From Ligula intestinalis (taxonomy: Eukaryota > Platyhelminthes > Cestoda > Diphyllobothriidea > Diphyllobothriidae), in assembly GCA_036362985.1 (NCBI GenBank), contig JAYGXS010000008.1, positions 6,631,624 through 6,695,623 of the forward strand: a DNA stretch of 64,000 nucleotides. Reading direction: 5' to 3'. Shown piece by piece: positions 9,919-20,350 of the stretch. Under the pieces are notes generated by a model. The model searched no databases, was not told the origin of the DNA, and worked only from the letters and a program-made list of their open reading frames with translations. The stretch's first letter is position 1. Each line of letters opens with the position of its first letter. Position numbers and translations under genes: made by a program.

Positions 9919-9960
9919 AGCTGACGTTTCGGAAACTCTCTCGTCTCCATCGTCAGAGCC
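9919..9960 (-). ncRNA. Hammerhead ribozyme in PLE 3' region
   Basis: Minus strand, 82 bases after the PLE stop codon: helix I GGCT (9957-9960) with AGCT (9919-9922); core CTGACGA (9950-9956); one unpaired U; helix II GGAGAC (9943-9948) with GTTTCC (9931-9936), six pairs; loop GAGAGA; GAAA (9927-9930); then C, G, T and C. The triplet is GUC, cleaving after the base opposite 9923. Positions 15.1 to 16.1 read ACGU, a loopless palindrome. All catalytic core residues are present. Confidence 0.75.
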
Positions 9961-10041
9961 ATGTCCGTTTCCTGCCGTTTGCCTTGAGAGAATGCGTCCT
10001 GTCTTAAGTCGGGTTTCATAACGGTGCCTCTTACGCGCGTG

Positions 10042-11559
10042 TCAATCGATTGGACCGATCGATTGGAGGTGGTTGTTTGAGTTTCCCTCTTCCTCGCGGG
10101 CGCCTTCACGGGAATGAGTGCCACCTTTTTTACACGACTCCTGATAATTGAGACTTTCTTTCTTCGTGGGTTTATGGTCGTTTGCGTCTTTTTCGCCTTT
10201 GCGGGCGCACCCACGAGCAATTGTGCCATATCGTTTAGGAGATCCTTGTTCGGTGACATGTTCCTCCTTTGTGGGCGTCGGCCGTCTGTCCTGTTTGCCT
10301 TCTTTTGCCTGGCCTGTTGCCCCGTTTCGGGCGGAGGTGAGCCCTGCGCGGTGCGCTTGGTAGGCCGGATGAAGGTCCATGGCTCTGTTAAGTGTGCCAT
10401 TGGAGGACCAACTTTCCAATAGTAATCTGGCCATCTTGTCATTGGCTCGGCCTACTATTCTTGCTTTTTCAAAGGCGAAGGTGTGGTTCTCCTGCTGTAC
10501 ATGCTCATAGACCATATACAGTTCATTCTTGTATTTGATTGCGAGCTGATGCTCATGCAATCTTGTGCCCAGGCGCCTGCCCGTTTCACCAACATACCTT
10601 GCATTGCAATTTTGGCATGGTAAGCTGTAGACCACTGACGATTGTTCTGTCAATGGAAGCGGGTCTTTGGGCTTCATCACTTGCTGTCTGATAGTGGATT
10701 CAGGTCTATGGGCCACACCAATCCCGAAAGGTTTAAGGATTCGCGCAGTCGCCTCTGAAAAGTTTTTGATGTAGGGGATTGCGAGCCAAAATTTGGGGTC
10801 TTCTCCTTTTGACCGCTCAGGGTGCGGCTTCTTGAGGCATCTGCTTATGAAGGACTTCGGATAAACGTTGGCTTGAAATAGTGTATACAAGTACGCAATC
10901 TCCTCCTTCCTCCCTTTGTCGTCGCTGCAGTGTGTCTGAACGCGTTGGAAGAGGGTCCTAACGCAACTGCATTTATGACCAACGGGGTGATTGCTTCTGA
11001 AGTGGAGAATGCGCATCGTGTTAGTTGCCTTGCGGTAGACCGTTGTCCTTAGATTCCCGTTTTCCATCCTTGTCAATTGTACGTCGAGGAAGAGTAACTG
11101 ATTGTTGGCCTCTTCTTCCATAGTGAACTGGATGTCGGGAAAGATAGAATTCAACAGCTCCTTAAAAGCCTGCACTTTGCTCCTTTTGATGATAACAAAC
11201 GTGTCGTCCACGTATCTGGCCCAGAATTTCGGGGGAGAAGAGCTGAAGACCAGTTGCTCGAGCCGCTGTAAAACAGCCTCGGCAACAAGGCCAGACAGGG
11301 GCGAGCCCATTGGTGTCCCCTTCTTTTGTTCGTAGATCTGGCTATTAAACGTGAAGAAAGTTTTTAGACACAATTCCAGGAGCTCGATTATATGAACTCG
11401 CTTGAGCTTTTGGCCTGTTTCATCGTATTTCTCTTGGAGAAGACTGTCAATCGTGTCGATAGCCAGAGCGGGTGGAATAGAGGTGAACAAGGAGGTCACG
11501 TCAAACGACACCATCACTTCATCTGCCTCAACTTCCAGGTGTTGGATGCGGGTTAAAAA
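10042..11559 (-). CDS. Penelope-like polyprotein, RT palm/thumb and GIY-YIG endonuclease part
   Basis: This 491-residue stretch (from the first Met after the TAA) carries the reverse transcriptase catalytic core: MMVSFDVTSLFTSI with the first catalytic Asp at residue 6, QKKGTPMGSPLSG at about 65-76 and YVDD at 102-105. The thumb follows. A GIY-YIG endonuclease covers about residues 296-385: VVYSLPCQNCNARYVGETGR with the PLE-type CxxC between the Tyr motifs, RLHEHQLAIKYKNE, NHTFAFEKARIVGRA and LLLESW. A Lys/Arg-rich tail of about 100 residues ends at 10042. The product would act in the nucleus at a DNA nick. Key residues are intact; only the upstream stop separates it from the N-terminal part. 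Confidence 0.85.
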   Translation of the reverse strand, partial: FLTRIQHLEVEADEVMVSFDVTSLFTSIPPALAIDTIDSLLQEKYDETGQKLKRVHIIELLELCLKTFFTFNSQIYEQKKGTPMGSPLSGLVAEAVLQRLEQLVFSSSPPKFWARYVDDTFVIIKRSKVQAFKELLNSIFPDIQFTMEEEANNQLLFLDVQLTRMENGNLRTTVYRKATNTMRILHFRSNHPVGHKCSCVRTLFQRVQTHCSDDKGRKEEIAYLYTLFQANVYPKSFISRCLKKPHPERSKGEDPKFWLAIPYIKNFSEATARILKPFGIGVAHRPESTIRQQVMKPKDPLPLTEQSSVVYSLPCQNCNARYVGETGRRLGTRLHEHQLAIKYKNELYMVYEHVQQENHTFAFEKARIVGRANDKMARLLLESWSSNGTLNRAMDLHPAYQAHRAGLTSARNGATGQAKEGKQDRRPTPTKEEHVTEQGSPKRYGTIARGCARKGEKDANDHKPTKKESLNYQESCKKGGTHSREGAREEEGNSNNHLQSIGPID

Positions 11560-12618
11560 TTATTTAGCAGACTTTACGGTCCATTGTGAATCCTTGGTAA
11601 GGAAGCACAGTCGCTGGTACAGCCACTTCGATAGTCCAAAAGTTGGGGTGCCACATAAGGATACGATAGGGTGTAAGGGTACTCCAGGTTTGTGCACCTT
11701 TGGTAGGCCGTAGAAACATGCCATTGCAGCATCGGTCGCCTTTGCAGCTAGCGCTTCCCTTCTTGTCAGAGCACCCAACTTCTTCAGCTTGTCGATCGCC
11801 TTGTTAATGCTGTTTACGAGCCTTTTGAACTCGGTGGCAGTCGACGGTGTATAGGATTCCTTGTCCATCAAAAGGTTGCTAACTTTTGTTTTATAATCCA
11901 CCTTATCCATGACGACCGTTGAGCGTCCTTTATCGGCGGGTAGGATGACGATATCCTCCATTTTTCGTATTTTTAGGAGTTCTCGTTCTTCAGCTGTAGA
12001 AAGCGTGGTTTGGTGTTTGTGTTGAAGGAGTAAAGTTGTCACTTGTTGCCGCATGGCGTTTTTACACTCCTCACTTGCCTCACATTTCTGGAGCGCCGAT
12101 TCGTAGGATGCGATTAAGTTTTCTGGTCGAGCATCTTTCGTGTTGAATTTTGTGTCATAGGATAACACTGCTAGTTGTTGTGGAGAGAGTGGATGGGAAG
12201 ACAAATTGTGGACCAGGTCTCCATCCGAAGACGGTTGCTTTGATGAGACAGTCTTCTGAAACTTGACCGACAATTGGTCGTCACGTAACCTGCGGTGTCT
12301 TCGTGCATTTTCTACGATCGTCGCCTCGAGGGCTCCCAGCTCGTGTGCCGTAAGGATCAACCGGCAAATTGAGGAATGATGCTCAATCATTTGTCGGTAG
12401 TGGTGATTTCGGTCGTGGCAATCCTGTATCATTACTCTGACCATTTCGCATATTAACTGAAAGATATATTGGCGCACGCGACACCTTGCTTTGTGAGTTT
12501 GTGCCTGCGACGCCGGAGGGTTGTCAATACTGGTTGCACTAGGAACCACACGATGACAGGTGAAAGAAGGATTCTTGAATTCACGATCGACGGTCGTGTG
12601 TCGAGGCCCCAGCGTATT
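11560..12618 (-). CDS. Penelope-like polyprotein, N-terminal and RT finger part, ends at in-frame TAA
   Basis: This is the N-terminal portion in the same frame as the downstream segment. The frame is open from 12618; the ATG is not evident, and a GTG lies at 12547-12549. Recognisable PLE features are a helical N-terminal region, VILPADKGRSTVVMDKVDY, AMACFYGLPKVHKPGVPLHP and IVSLCGTPTFGLSKWLY, the conserved blocks before the first catalytic Asp. The TAA at 11560-11562 follows KSAK and the homologous text resumes at once (FLTRIQHLEVEADE). A single base change could have produced it, which indicates a young copy. Confidence 0.8.
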   Translation of the reverse strand, partial: NTLGPRHTTVDREFKNPSFTCHRVVPSATSIDNPPASQAQTHKARCRVRQYIFQLICEMVRVMIQDCHDRNHHYRQMIEHHSSICRLILTAHELGALEATIVENARRHRRLRDDQLSVKFQKTVSSKQPSSDGDLVHNLSSHPLSPQQLAVLSYDTKFNTKDARPENLIASYESALQKCEASEECKNAMRQQVTTLLLQHKHQTTLSTAEERELLKIRKMEDIVILPADKGRSTVVMDKVDYKTKVSNLLMDKESYTPSTATEFKRLVNSINKAIDKLKKLGALTRREALAAKATDAAMACFYGLPKVHKPGVPLHPIVSLCGTPTFGLSKWLYQRLCFLTKDSQWTVKSAK

Positions 12619-12879
12619 TCAACCTTCGCTAGTGTCCCCTCAAGGTTAAAGTAGCAAGCTTGAATTTACGCTTGATAGTAGTCCACAAATTCCAAACAAC
12701 AGGTGGCTGGTTTGTACGTTCGTTTTTGCAACATCTAGGGCTAGGTTGGCTAGCTAGTAGCCCTTGTTGGATCAGGAGTCCCGCCGGGTTGGCCTTAATC
12801 GCGGAGGCGAGGAAAAGTCAGAGCATTATGGTCGTAAGGGGCTCCTACGTCATAAAAAACACAGATGGAGACGAGGGGA

Positions 12880-12975
12880 GGTAGATCCACCGTAGGGAGA
12901 TTGGTGCAGACCTTGGCCGCCGTGAGGGCGGGTGGGAACGCGCGAAGACGCGTCTGCCTGTGGCTAGGTCTGGCT
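12880..12975 (-). repeat. GC-rich dispersed repeat core
   Basis: Minus-strand copy of a block also found at 14160-14480, 58975-59070 and 59430-59500. It has GCAGACGCGTCT, CGCGTTCCCACCC, GGCCAAGGTCTGC(T)ACACCAA and CCCTACGGTGGATC. It may derive from the non-coding or ORF1 part of a LINE. Confidence 0.6.
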
Positions 12976-13049
12976 GGCTGTTGATAGCTCGTGAACTTGA
13001 AGTGTCCATTGCCGTCTCCATTCCAGCAGTCTCGCGGTCTACTTCTTCA

Positions 13050-14110
13050 AGTTAACGGCCATTAATCCCTAGGAACGCCTTCTCCTAGTCAAGTAGGCAA
13101 TTTGCCAATAACTTAGTCTTCCCGGTATTTATGGATAAGCCAACCGATGCGACAGCCTCATTCACCCGTGAAACTACAGACTGTAGATCGCCCACTTGTA
13201 CTCGTTACGGCTGCGATGATGACTGATCTAGACGGCCTCAGTTATGTCCCGTAAAGTTTTTCTCCACGCGCGAAGATCCGCGACCGCAGACCTGGACAAT
13301 TCGACCCATTGTCTTTGCCAGCGCCGGAGACCGAATACCGAAGGTCCAAGAACCACTTCCATGTACTGACGGACTGAGTCGAGCCAGGTGTTGAATTGAC
13401 CCGCTTTTCGACGTTTCCAACGCCAAAGCTCGAAGCTAGTAAGGCGTTATCATCGACCTAATCGAGATCAGTTAGCCAGTACCCAGATAAAAGCTCAACA
13501 TCGTCTTCTTCACGTAGTTAAACAGAATGGACGACAGGACACAGCTTTGTCGAACACCAGACCCGAGATCGAACGGCTGGCAGAGACTGTTGTGTACCAG
13601 AACTCGGGCTGTGGTGGAGCGATAGTTCCAGTCAATCCAGTTCCATTATTCGCAAGAAGGACTCGTAATGGACGGAATCGAACGCAGCGGTAAAGCTGAC
13701 GGCCATCGGTTGCTGGTAACTATAACGGTCGACGCACGTGTTGGCTGTTAAATTGATTAGGGAGGGCCATTAATCCTTAGGGGCGCCTCTTCTAGTTGGG
13801 TAGGCAACTAGAGAATAACTTAGTCTTCCAGGTATTTATGGACAAGCCAGCCGACGCGGCGGCTTTATTCGCTAGTGAAACTAGACTGTATATCGCCAAA
13901 GCTTGAAGTTAGTAAGGCGATGTCATCGGCGTAGTCGAGATCAGTCAGCAGGCGTCCGGGTACAGGCTCAACACCCTCCTCTTCACGTAGGGCCTTAACA
14001 AGAATCCAATCAATGACATACTTGAATAGAATGAGCGACAGGACAGGACTTTGACGGACACCAGACCAGATACGGAACGGTTAGGAGATATCGTTGTGTA
14101 CCAGAACTTT
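13050..14110 (-). pseudogene. RTE-like LINE reverse transcriptase, two tandem partial copies
   Basis: The minus strand encodes two overlapping reverse transcriptase pieces of one family. The piece nearer 14.1 kb reads VRQSPVLSLILFKYVIDWIL, VKALREEEGVEPVPG and RLLTDLDYADDIALLTSSFG, with YADD intact. The other piece (13.05-13.74 kb) reads QQPMAVSFTAAFDSVHYESF, YRSTTARVLVHNSLCQPFDL and GSGVRQSCVLSSILFNYV. Both end in the same AINP-like segment around GGCCATTAATCC. Both have multiple stops and frameshifts. The order shows that one copy inserted beside, or was duplicated next to, the other. Confidence 0.75.
13205..13440 (-). pseudogene. RTE-like LINE C-terminal tail nested between RT segments
   Basis: The minus strand reads TWLDSVRQYMEVVLGPSVFG then LRRWQRQWVELSRSA, the same C-terminal segment as at 9090-9400. 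It interrupts the reverse transcriptase sequence, whose two sides continue at 13050-13200 and 13440-13740. The C-terminal tail should lie hundreds of codons downstream of that point, so this is a rearranged or nested copy. Confidence 0.7.
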
Positions 14111-14159
14111 TGCAATGGTGGGGTGATAGTAGACGTTTATCATGGCAGTGATTTTGGTC

Positions 14160-14600
14160 GGCACCCAATCACGGCAGCCAAGGTCTGCTACACCAATGTC
14201 GCTACGGTAGATCAATTTCCCATCTTCTCAACCTCTGTTTTCGAGGACAGAGCAGCCCCTGCTAGCCACGCTGCTCCGAAACCTCTTCGTCACCGGAATT
14301 GAGGCCGAGCCTGCAATGCTCTTTCGCCAGTACCAACACTGGCTCGACCCGGGAACCACAGCAGACGCGTCTTCGACCGCGTTCCCACCCGCCATCAGGG
14401 CGGCCAAGGTCTGCTACACCAAACCTCCCTATGGTGGATCCATCTCTTCTCCTCTCAATCCGTTTTTTATGACATAGCAGCCCCTCCTGACTATGCTGCT
14501 CCGACTCCTCCTCCTTTTCCTTCTCCTCCTCGCCGCCGGGATTGAGGCCCACCGGGCGGGGTTCCGGATTCAACAAGGGCTACTTGCGTGCCTGCCTGGC
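14160..14600 (+). repeat. Two tandem copies of the GC-rich dispersed repeat
   Basis: The blocks GGC(A/G)GCCAAGGTCTGCTACACCAA, (T/A)CGGTAGATCAATTTCCC or ATGGTGGATCCATCTC, CAGCCCCTCC and ATGCTGCTCCGA occur twice. The second copy runs straight into the jockey-like LINE 3' end at 14600. The same order (repeat core then LINE 3' end) is seen at 59430-59755, so the repeat core is probably part of that LINE or a hitch-hiking composite. Confidence 0.6.
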
Positions 14601-14815
14601 TCGACCCGTCCACATCCGCCAGTTGTCCCGATTGCGGCCTCTCTGGGTATGGCTGTCAGCATCTTTTCGCCTGCAGTTCCTGGCCAAGCACCCAACTCAC
14701 CCCCGTGAACCTTCGGCTCAAGTCGGTTGAGGTCGCGGCTTTTCTCCGTCTTCCAACTACAACCAGTTCGGACTCCGACGAGGACTATTGACTCAAAAAG
14801 GGCTACGATACACAC
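14600..14815 (+). pseudogene. Jockey-like LINE 3' end (Cys-rich tail and CA-rich terminus)
   Basis: One frame reads SASCPDCGLSGYGCQHLFAC, SSWPSTQLTPVNLRLKSVEV and AAFLRLPTTTSSDSDEDY before the stop. It matches the end of the LINE at 35830-35922. The Cys/His pattern (CPDCG...CQHLFAC) is the zinc-knuckle-like tail seen in many jockey-group LINEs. It ends in GGGCTACGATACACACAT, the decayed form of the CA-repeat terminus. Confidence 0.75.
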
Positions 14816-14945
14816 ATACGGTGGACGGAATCAAACGCGACGGCGAATATGAGGAAACAACCAGCCGTCGGTTGCTGGTAACTATGACGGTCGACGAATT
14901 TGTTGGGTGTTACCTTGATCGGGGATAAACTGTAAACAGGGTTGG
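14815..14945 (-). pseudogene. RTE-like reverse transcriptase fragment
   Basis: The minus strand matches the segment at 13670-13770: FVDRHSYQQPTAGCFL then FAVAFDSVH, which precedes the first reverse transcriptase Asp motif. The piece is short and decayed. Confidence 0.55.
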
Positions 14946-14949
14946 AAGC

Positions 14950-17135
14950 AATGTAGGCGAAAATAAAAGGCATGAAGTAGAAAGCTTTTCTGAAAATTGT
15001 TAGGGCTGATTGGCAAATGGTTAAAAAGGAGAGAGAAATGTTTCGAAAATCAACAAAAAACTGTCAAATTAGGCCTGGATGTTGATGATGTTATGAATGC
15101 TCTAAAAAACAACCTAAGGGCAGTGGTGTAAATGAAGCAAATCGGGTGCAATAACGGTGTTAGTGAAATTTGTTTTTTTTCGGAAAGGCACTCTCACCTA
15201 CCAGGTATAACCTACAAAGGTAGAGGTAGAGCATAAGGATTAACTAGGCACATCTGACAAAATGACCACCGTGAAAATTTCTACTAAAGTCATTAAATAA
15301 AATTGGTTTTTACCTCTACCTTGTGAAAAGGAAGCTAAGAGAAGAATTAAGGTCAATACATTCCACTAAGGTTTCTGGTTTGGAAATAAAGTATTTTACC
15401 TCAAATTCTTACTTCCGACTAGCCTTCCCAATTTATGCACCAGGCAAAACAATCTTAAAACGATGAATGTTAAAAGATATAATGGGATATACGGGAAACA
15501 CGGGGGGTGGGGACCAATCAAAAAAAAATTTATAAAACTTAAGACGTGTAATCATTGGTTTTTCGAGCTTTCTACACACGCAAAGGGTAGTCAACGTTAT
15601 GAATAGTGATTCGCCCATGTGTTATGAAACAAATATTGAAGGTATTCAAACTGGCCCCAGGTTTGATAGGGAGATTTGGGTAACATGCATAAACATATGC
15701 AAAACATAAAATCTAAAAGTATATTATAACAAAGTTGTTTCTTAGTATTCCAGACATGTTTTTGTTTTGAAGGCTTTTATATAGCCGGATTGGCATTTCC
15801 AATCCGAGGGGTGCATGTGTATATTACGCAGCGGTTGATTAGGTTCTGCTTATATATACACTTACAATTTCGGTCTATGCCTATAGGCCTGAATAAGCCG
15901 ATGCATACCGCAAACAGAAAGTAATGTGTAAGGAAATCAAAAAGCCGAACTTACAAAACCAGTATATCAACTAGAAAGCAAACAGGGAAAGTTGGGGGAC
16001 CCACTGATTACCCGGGCACTATATAGAGACAGAATACGGGCGAAACACTGTCTGGGTCTTTTAGCTAGTACCTGGACTGTTGGTACAGTAAGTAACAATA
16101 TCAAAATATTTCCAATCGCTGTCTATTCAGGGACACTATTCGGACAGTTTCCCAAGAGTGACTTTTACGAAAAAAGTGAAGAAATGAGCGTTAACAAAAA
16201 ACAGGAAGGCCATTAATAACATCCTGGCACTCTGGCAGGGCTGCGTACTTTGTCCAAAATTGCCTTTAGAATGGTGTGGACTGGTACAACCCGTCATTGG
16301 TGCTTAGCTTGGTAAAGGGTGAGTGTGGATATCGGTTTTAAAAACCAATTTTGTTTTTTTTTCCGCGAACCGGTACATAAATGTGTTTATTGTGACAAAC
16401 GGCGCAAAATCTGCGCCGACTAGGGGGCAAAGGGTAGAAAATTGGTGGACGCGTCAAAATGCGACATTTTTGGACAAGCGATAGGCGCCAGCATAACCGA
16501 ATGACTTTCGCCATTTATTCTTTCGAATGTCAACTAATCACCGATCGGTTATATCTTTTCGGGCTCGAGATCCGACGTGTTATCTGAAGAATATTTTTAC
16601 TTAATTTTTTATAGATCTAGGGTGTAGGCGTGTCTTCTTTGAAGGCTCACGTAGTAAACAGCTAGATAATTTATAAACAACGTGTACTCTGCGTACGTAA
16701 TCTTCAGTTTCAAAATCATATATGTACTATAAAGTTGCCTTGAAAACTACTTTGCACTTATTCTCATATTCCAAGAAAGGGACCTCTTGACGCCCAGAAC
16801 GCGTTGGAGCATACGTGAATCAAGTGTAATATTCCGTAATTAGCAGCTGTAGACCTGACCAAATAAATTATCGAACGGACGTCCTAATAAGCTCACAATT
16901 ATGCACCTAAAAATAATACTGTTCAAACTCAAAAGATGAAAGTCAGAAGTTTCTGCGGGGTGGATGTTAACACAGATGAATCGCTTCCATAAAATGCGAC
17001 TGAATTTATACAATTTTTCAAATCCTATATCGAAATAAATGCATGCAAATTGCCGAGTATACTTCGGGCAAAGAGCCAAAAAGGTCATGAAAGGAGCCCA
17101 AGAGCATTTTAGCATACTTAATGAAAGTTGCTTCA
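14950..17135. other. AT-rich sequence without recognised genes
   Basis: Frames do not exceed 100 codons and show no domain. The minus-strand frame at 16840-17136 (98 codons) is the longest and unrecognised. Confidence 0.4.
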
Positions 17136-17140
17136 CTGTG

Positions 17141-17285
17141 AGCCTCGTAGCTCAGTAGTACAGCGTTGACTGTGCAAAAGCCTTCCCTGTTGTGTGGGTT
17201 CGACCTCCACCGAGGCCGCGAATTTTCACAATTGGGTTAACTGAATTAAGTAAATCTGCCAAACCTTCCTAACAATTTAAAAAAC
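17141..17285 (+). repeat. tRNA-derived SINE
   Basis: The head 17142-17216 is tRNA-like: TAGCTCAGTAGT resembles an A box, GGGTTCGACCTCC a B box, and GCCTCG pairs with CGAGGC as an acceptor stem. The following tail TTTTCACAATTGGGTTAA then AAATCTGCC...CTAACAATT is shared with 32895-32965, so this is a SINE and not a functional tRNA gene. Confidence 0.75.
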
Positions 17286-17289
17286 GTTG

Positions 17290-20200
17290 AACGTTTTGTC
17301 CATGATCTCATGAATGTCGGCAGCCAGGAATTGTATCGGAAGTAGGCGCACCGACACTTTAAACAGCGTACCTGTCACTGCAAAGGACAGTAAAAGCTAT
17401 GTACGGGCTGTGAATGAAGTGTGGCAAGTATGGGATCTGAATTTTTGAAACGTTTATTTGCCGGTTTCAACTTCAAAAGTTCAGCCAGAGTATCATTGTA
17501 TGCATAATTTTACAAAAAGCATTGCACACGGTCATAGATTCCCTAATATAAAGTTGGACAATTGTGGATGGCCTCAACACTTTAACGATAACAATTATAA
17601 AGTTCAAGTCAATTGTCTAAGACATTTTTAGTCTGGTTTTCGTCAATTCGAAATTAAAATTATGAGTGCCTTGATTGGTAAGTACACAATATCTGGCCAC
17701 GTTGTATGTGACAGTGTTTAAAAAACGTAAAGCGGCTACCAAAAACGCATACAGGGAATTAGCAGAAATCATTGACTGCCGCAAAGAACATAATAGGACT
17801 GGTGTTCCATGATTCATTTCGAGGCTTTCGGATTCACAGTAACCTCGGAAAATATCCTTTTTCTGAAATAAAGGCATCCATAAGTCACGTTGTGATAAAG
17901 AGCTAAGTCGAAGCAAACTGCAAGAGGGTTGGCCTTCAATAATACTATGTTTAAGCAGTACGTCAGTTTGAAATTCTTAATGTTTACAGACTGGCAAAGA
18001 CTGTCTATAGCCTGACCAGCTGTTTGGCCTAGCTATTAATGCGGTGATCTTCGGAGGATTATAAGCAAATACATAACTTCGAGTGAGGTGCTATCTAAAA
18101 GAGCATTTCGGTAAGTTTCCTACTTGGAATCGGGAAATGTTTGTTTGTATGACATGCACAATGAAATTGGCTTGATACCTTTGAATATATCAAGAGAAAC
18201 TACAATATATCCAGTGTCTATAACCTGGAGGATAGCGCAAATTCAAAAATAAACAAAAGCTATACACTCATGGAGACACTATGGTGTCTTAATTACCGAC
18301 GTTACTATTGTACGTCACGAATGTATTCTACTGACTGAGGTGATTACTTAGTAAACTCGAGCTAAAAATATCCTCATTTTGGTGTGCATGTTGCGCGAAT
18401 GACGCATTAATATTTGTGAAAAGATTTTTTTAAATAAGAGGTTCGGTCGCTAAGTGAAAACGCAACTATGCGGTGGAAAACGTGACGCGTAAATAAGGTA
18501 CGGAAAATTTTTTTAAAAAAGGAAAGAAACAATACCTTTCCCGAAATACGTCAACGAGTACGCGTGTAAACTGCGAAGCAGTTTTGATGTCCTTAAGGAG
18601 CGCGTCAAACCCAGAACGATCCTGAACGAAAAGCAATTTTAAGGGACGTGCGTTAGATTTAGATAATTCTCTGCACTAAAACACTGAAAAGGATAATGTC
18701 GGATGTGAAATCGTGTATAAACGAAAGTAGTCAAAAAGCCGGATATTCCAAACTATGTCTGGGAAAAATATGAAGGCACCGAACTAGTGGCTGATAATGA
18801 AGATAAAGTTCAGTTGCGACTCTACTATTGTAGAGTTTTCAGTCGCAAGATATAAACTGATCAGTAGTATTCCTCTATCATGTGAGTGTAGGACTTCATT
18901 TTCGGAGAAAGATCAGAATAATAAATGACTGGTGCGCTTGGAAATGTTCCCTACACTTCAGTGCCACATAGTTGACTTGAAGTTGCTAGCAGACGCCCTT
19001 GCGAACATTTAACCCTAGAGTTTCCAAACAGCAGAACTAAAAGATGGTATTTTCGATTGAAATCTTCGGTGTGAATTCGGAATGACTGAATACATTCTGT
19101 CGGCAATTGCTCCTTGGGTCAGGATGATGCTGACTTTAGTTAACATCAACATGATGACGTGCCATAAATTTATGGGACGTCCCATAAATTCATGTGTACG
19201 CATTTACAGCCAGGATCGTGTGCATGTGAAAAGCTACATCTGGTAGGCGTAAGCATGGTCTCAGTAGGTGGGTGTTTCAATCCAAAATGATGTTAAATAA
19301 TTTCTTACATGCATATGCGCGTCAGAAAAATGCATAAATAATGCTAATTATTCATGCATTTTTATAAGGACTTATAGGTTATCTTTTCATCTAGAAGTAC
19401 TTGGATTGTTTACTATATTTCAAAAGCTTACAGTAAAGTCAGGCTGAAAAAATTTCAGCTTTATGTAGAAACTCACAAATAAGTTCGACGGATTTACATC
19501 CGAGGCTAGCATCTTTCCAAAAACGCTGGCGCGTTATTCAGGTTTTCCATTTTCATTTCACCTTAGTAAAATTATGCGAGGATTTAAGATTTTCTTTTTC
19601 CGTTAAATTAAAATATACTTTGCTTTAGTCGATACGTTGATTCATACCAATTACTGTTTACAAAAAGCAGAAGAGAATACCGCAAAGTGAGTCCGTGTGA
19701 CCCCTCAGGTCTGCGTATGCTCGTAGAATGAAGAGCCTAGTGATAACAAATGTCGTGAGCATTCCGGAAGCAATTTAACAACGCTGTTTGTAAGAAGTCA
19801 ACAAAAGATGCGTAAAAATTTGCAGTCAATGGCTTAAATTTGTTGATTAAATGAAAACTCATCGAAATAATCTGGACTACCAAGACTCCTGTATATGTAC
19901 ATCAACAATAAATAAACTGTATTTTATTGCATTTTTAGCGATCTAAGAGGCAGTATCACAGGAGATAAACAGTGGAGATCGAATTATTAGTCAATAAATT
20001 TTCTCAGAAGTTACATAATTACTGTTGATTGTCAGAAATCGAGTTTGTTCGGGAGTAGTACGTCCAGCCTGTGGATTGCTGGCATTGCAAAGAAGTGGAG
20101 GGCTGGCCTAAGTGAACAATATTTTCAGTCTGAAACCGGATTTCTGCATTAGACCAGGATACATCGGCAAACGGTTGCTTGCTGTTAGTTGAAGAATTAA

Positions 20201-20290
20201 TCAGTTTCTATCTGCAGAGTCAGCATCGTTACCCTCAAAATTAGGTTGGACACTTCGCTTAGGGGGCGTTAACTTCCCATTCAAGCGAAC
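17290..20290. other. AT-rich sequence without recognised genes
   Basis: No frame above 100 codons; none shows a known domain. I see no clear element ends here. Confidence 0.4.
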
Positions 20291-20299
20291 ATACGTGTC

Positions 20300-20350
20300 C
20301 CAGGAAGCAATTGAGAAGAAGAAGACTCAATCGAGTCTTCTTCTCAGACA
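20300..20350. repeat. Perfect 12-bp hairpin from two PLE-type tails
   Basis: Arms 20317-20328 and 20333-20344 pair perfectly with an AATC loop. The left flank CCAGGAAGCAATTGAG resembles the PLE-linked tail at 38510-38530 (CCAGGAAGTAACTGAG). It may be a junction of two oppositely oriented tails. Confidence 0.5.

Larger units (their letters stand above)
9830..12640 (-). mobile_element. Penelope-like element, 5'-truncated, near-complete coding region
   Basis: This is the best-preserved PLE in the window. It contains the reverse transcriptase and GIY-YIG endonuclease in one reading frame (12618 to 10042) broken only by a TAA at 11560-11562. A 3' non-coding part follows with a hammerhead motif at 9919-9960. 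The tail 9900-10100 recurs at 56890-57130 and 57560-57790. The 5' end is truncated or decayed near 12618, because in-frame stops lie just upstream, and no 5' terminal repeat is seen. A PLE of this kind reverse transcribes its own RNA at an endonuclease nick. Confidence 0.85.

Noticed and set aside
17141..17216. tRNA gene
   Set aside because: The A and B boxes and acceptor stem look good, but the tail is shared with another copy at 32841, so it is a SINE head.
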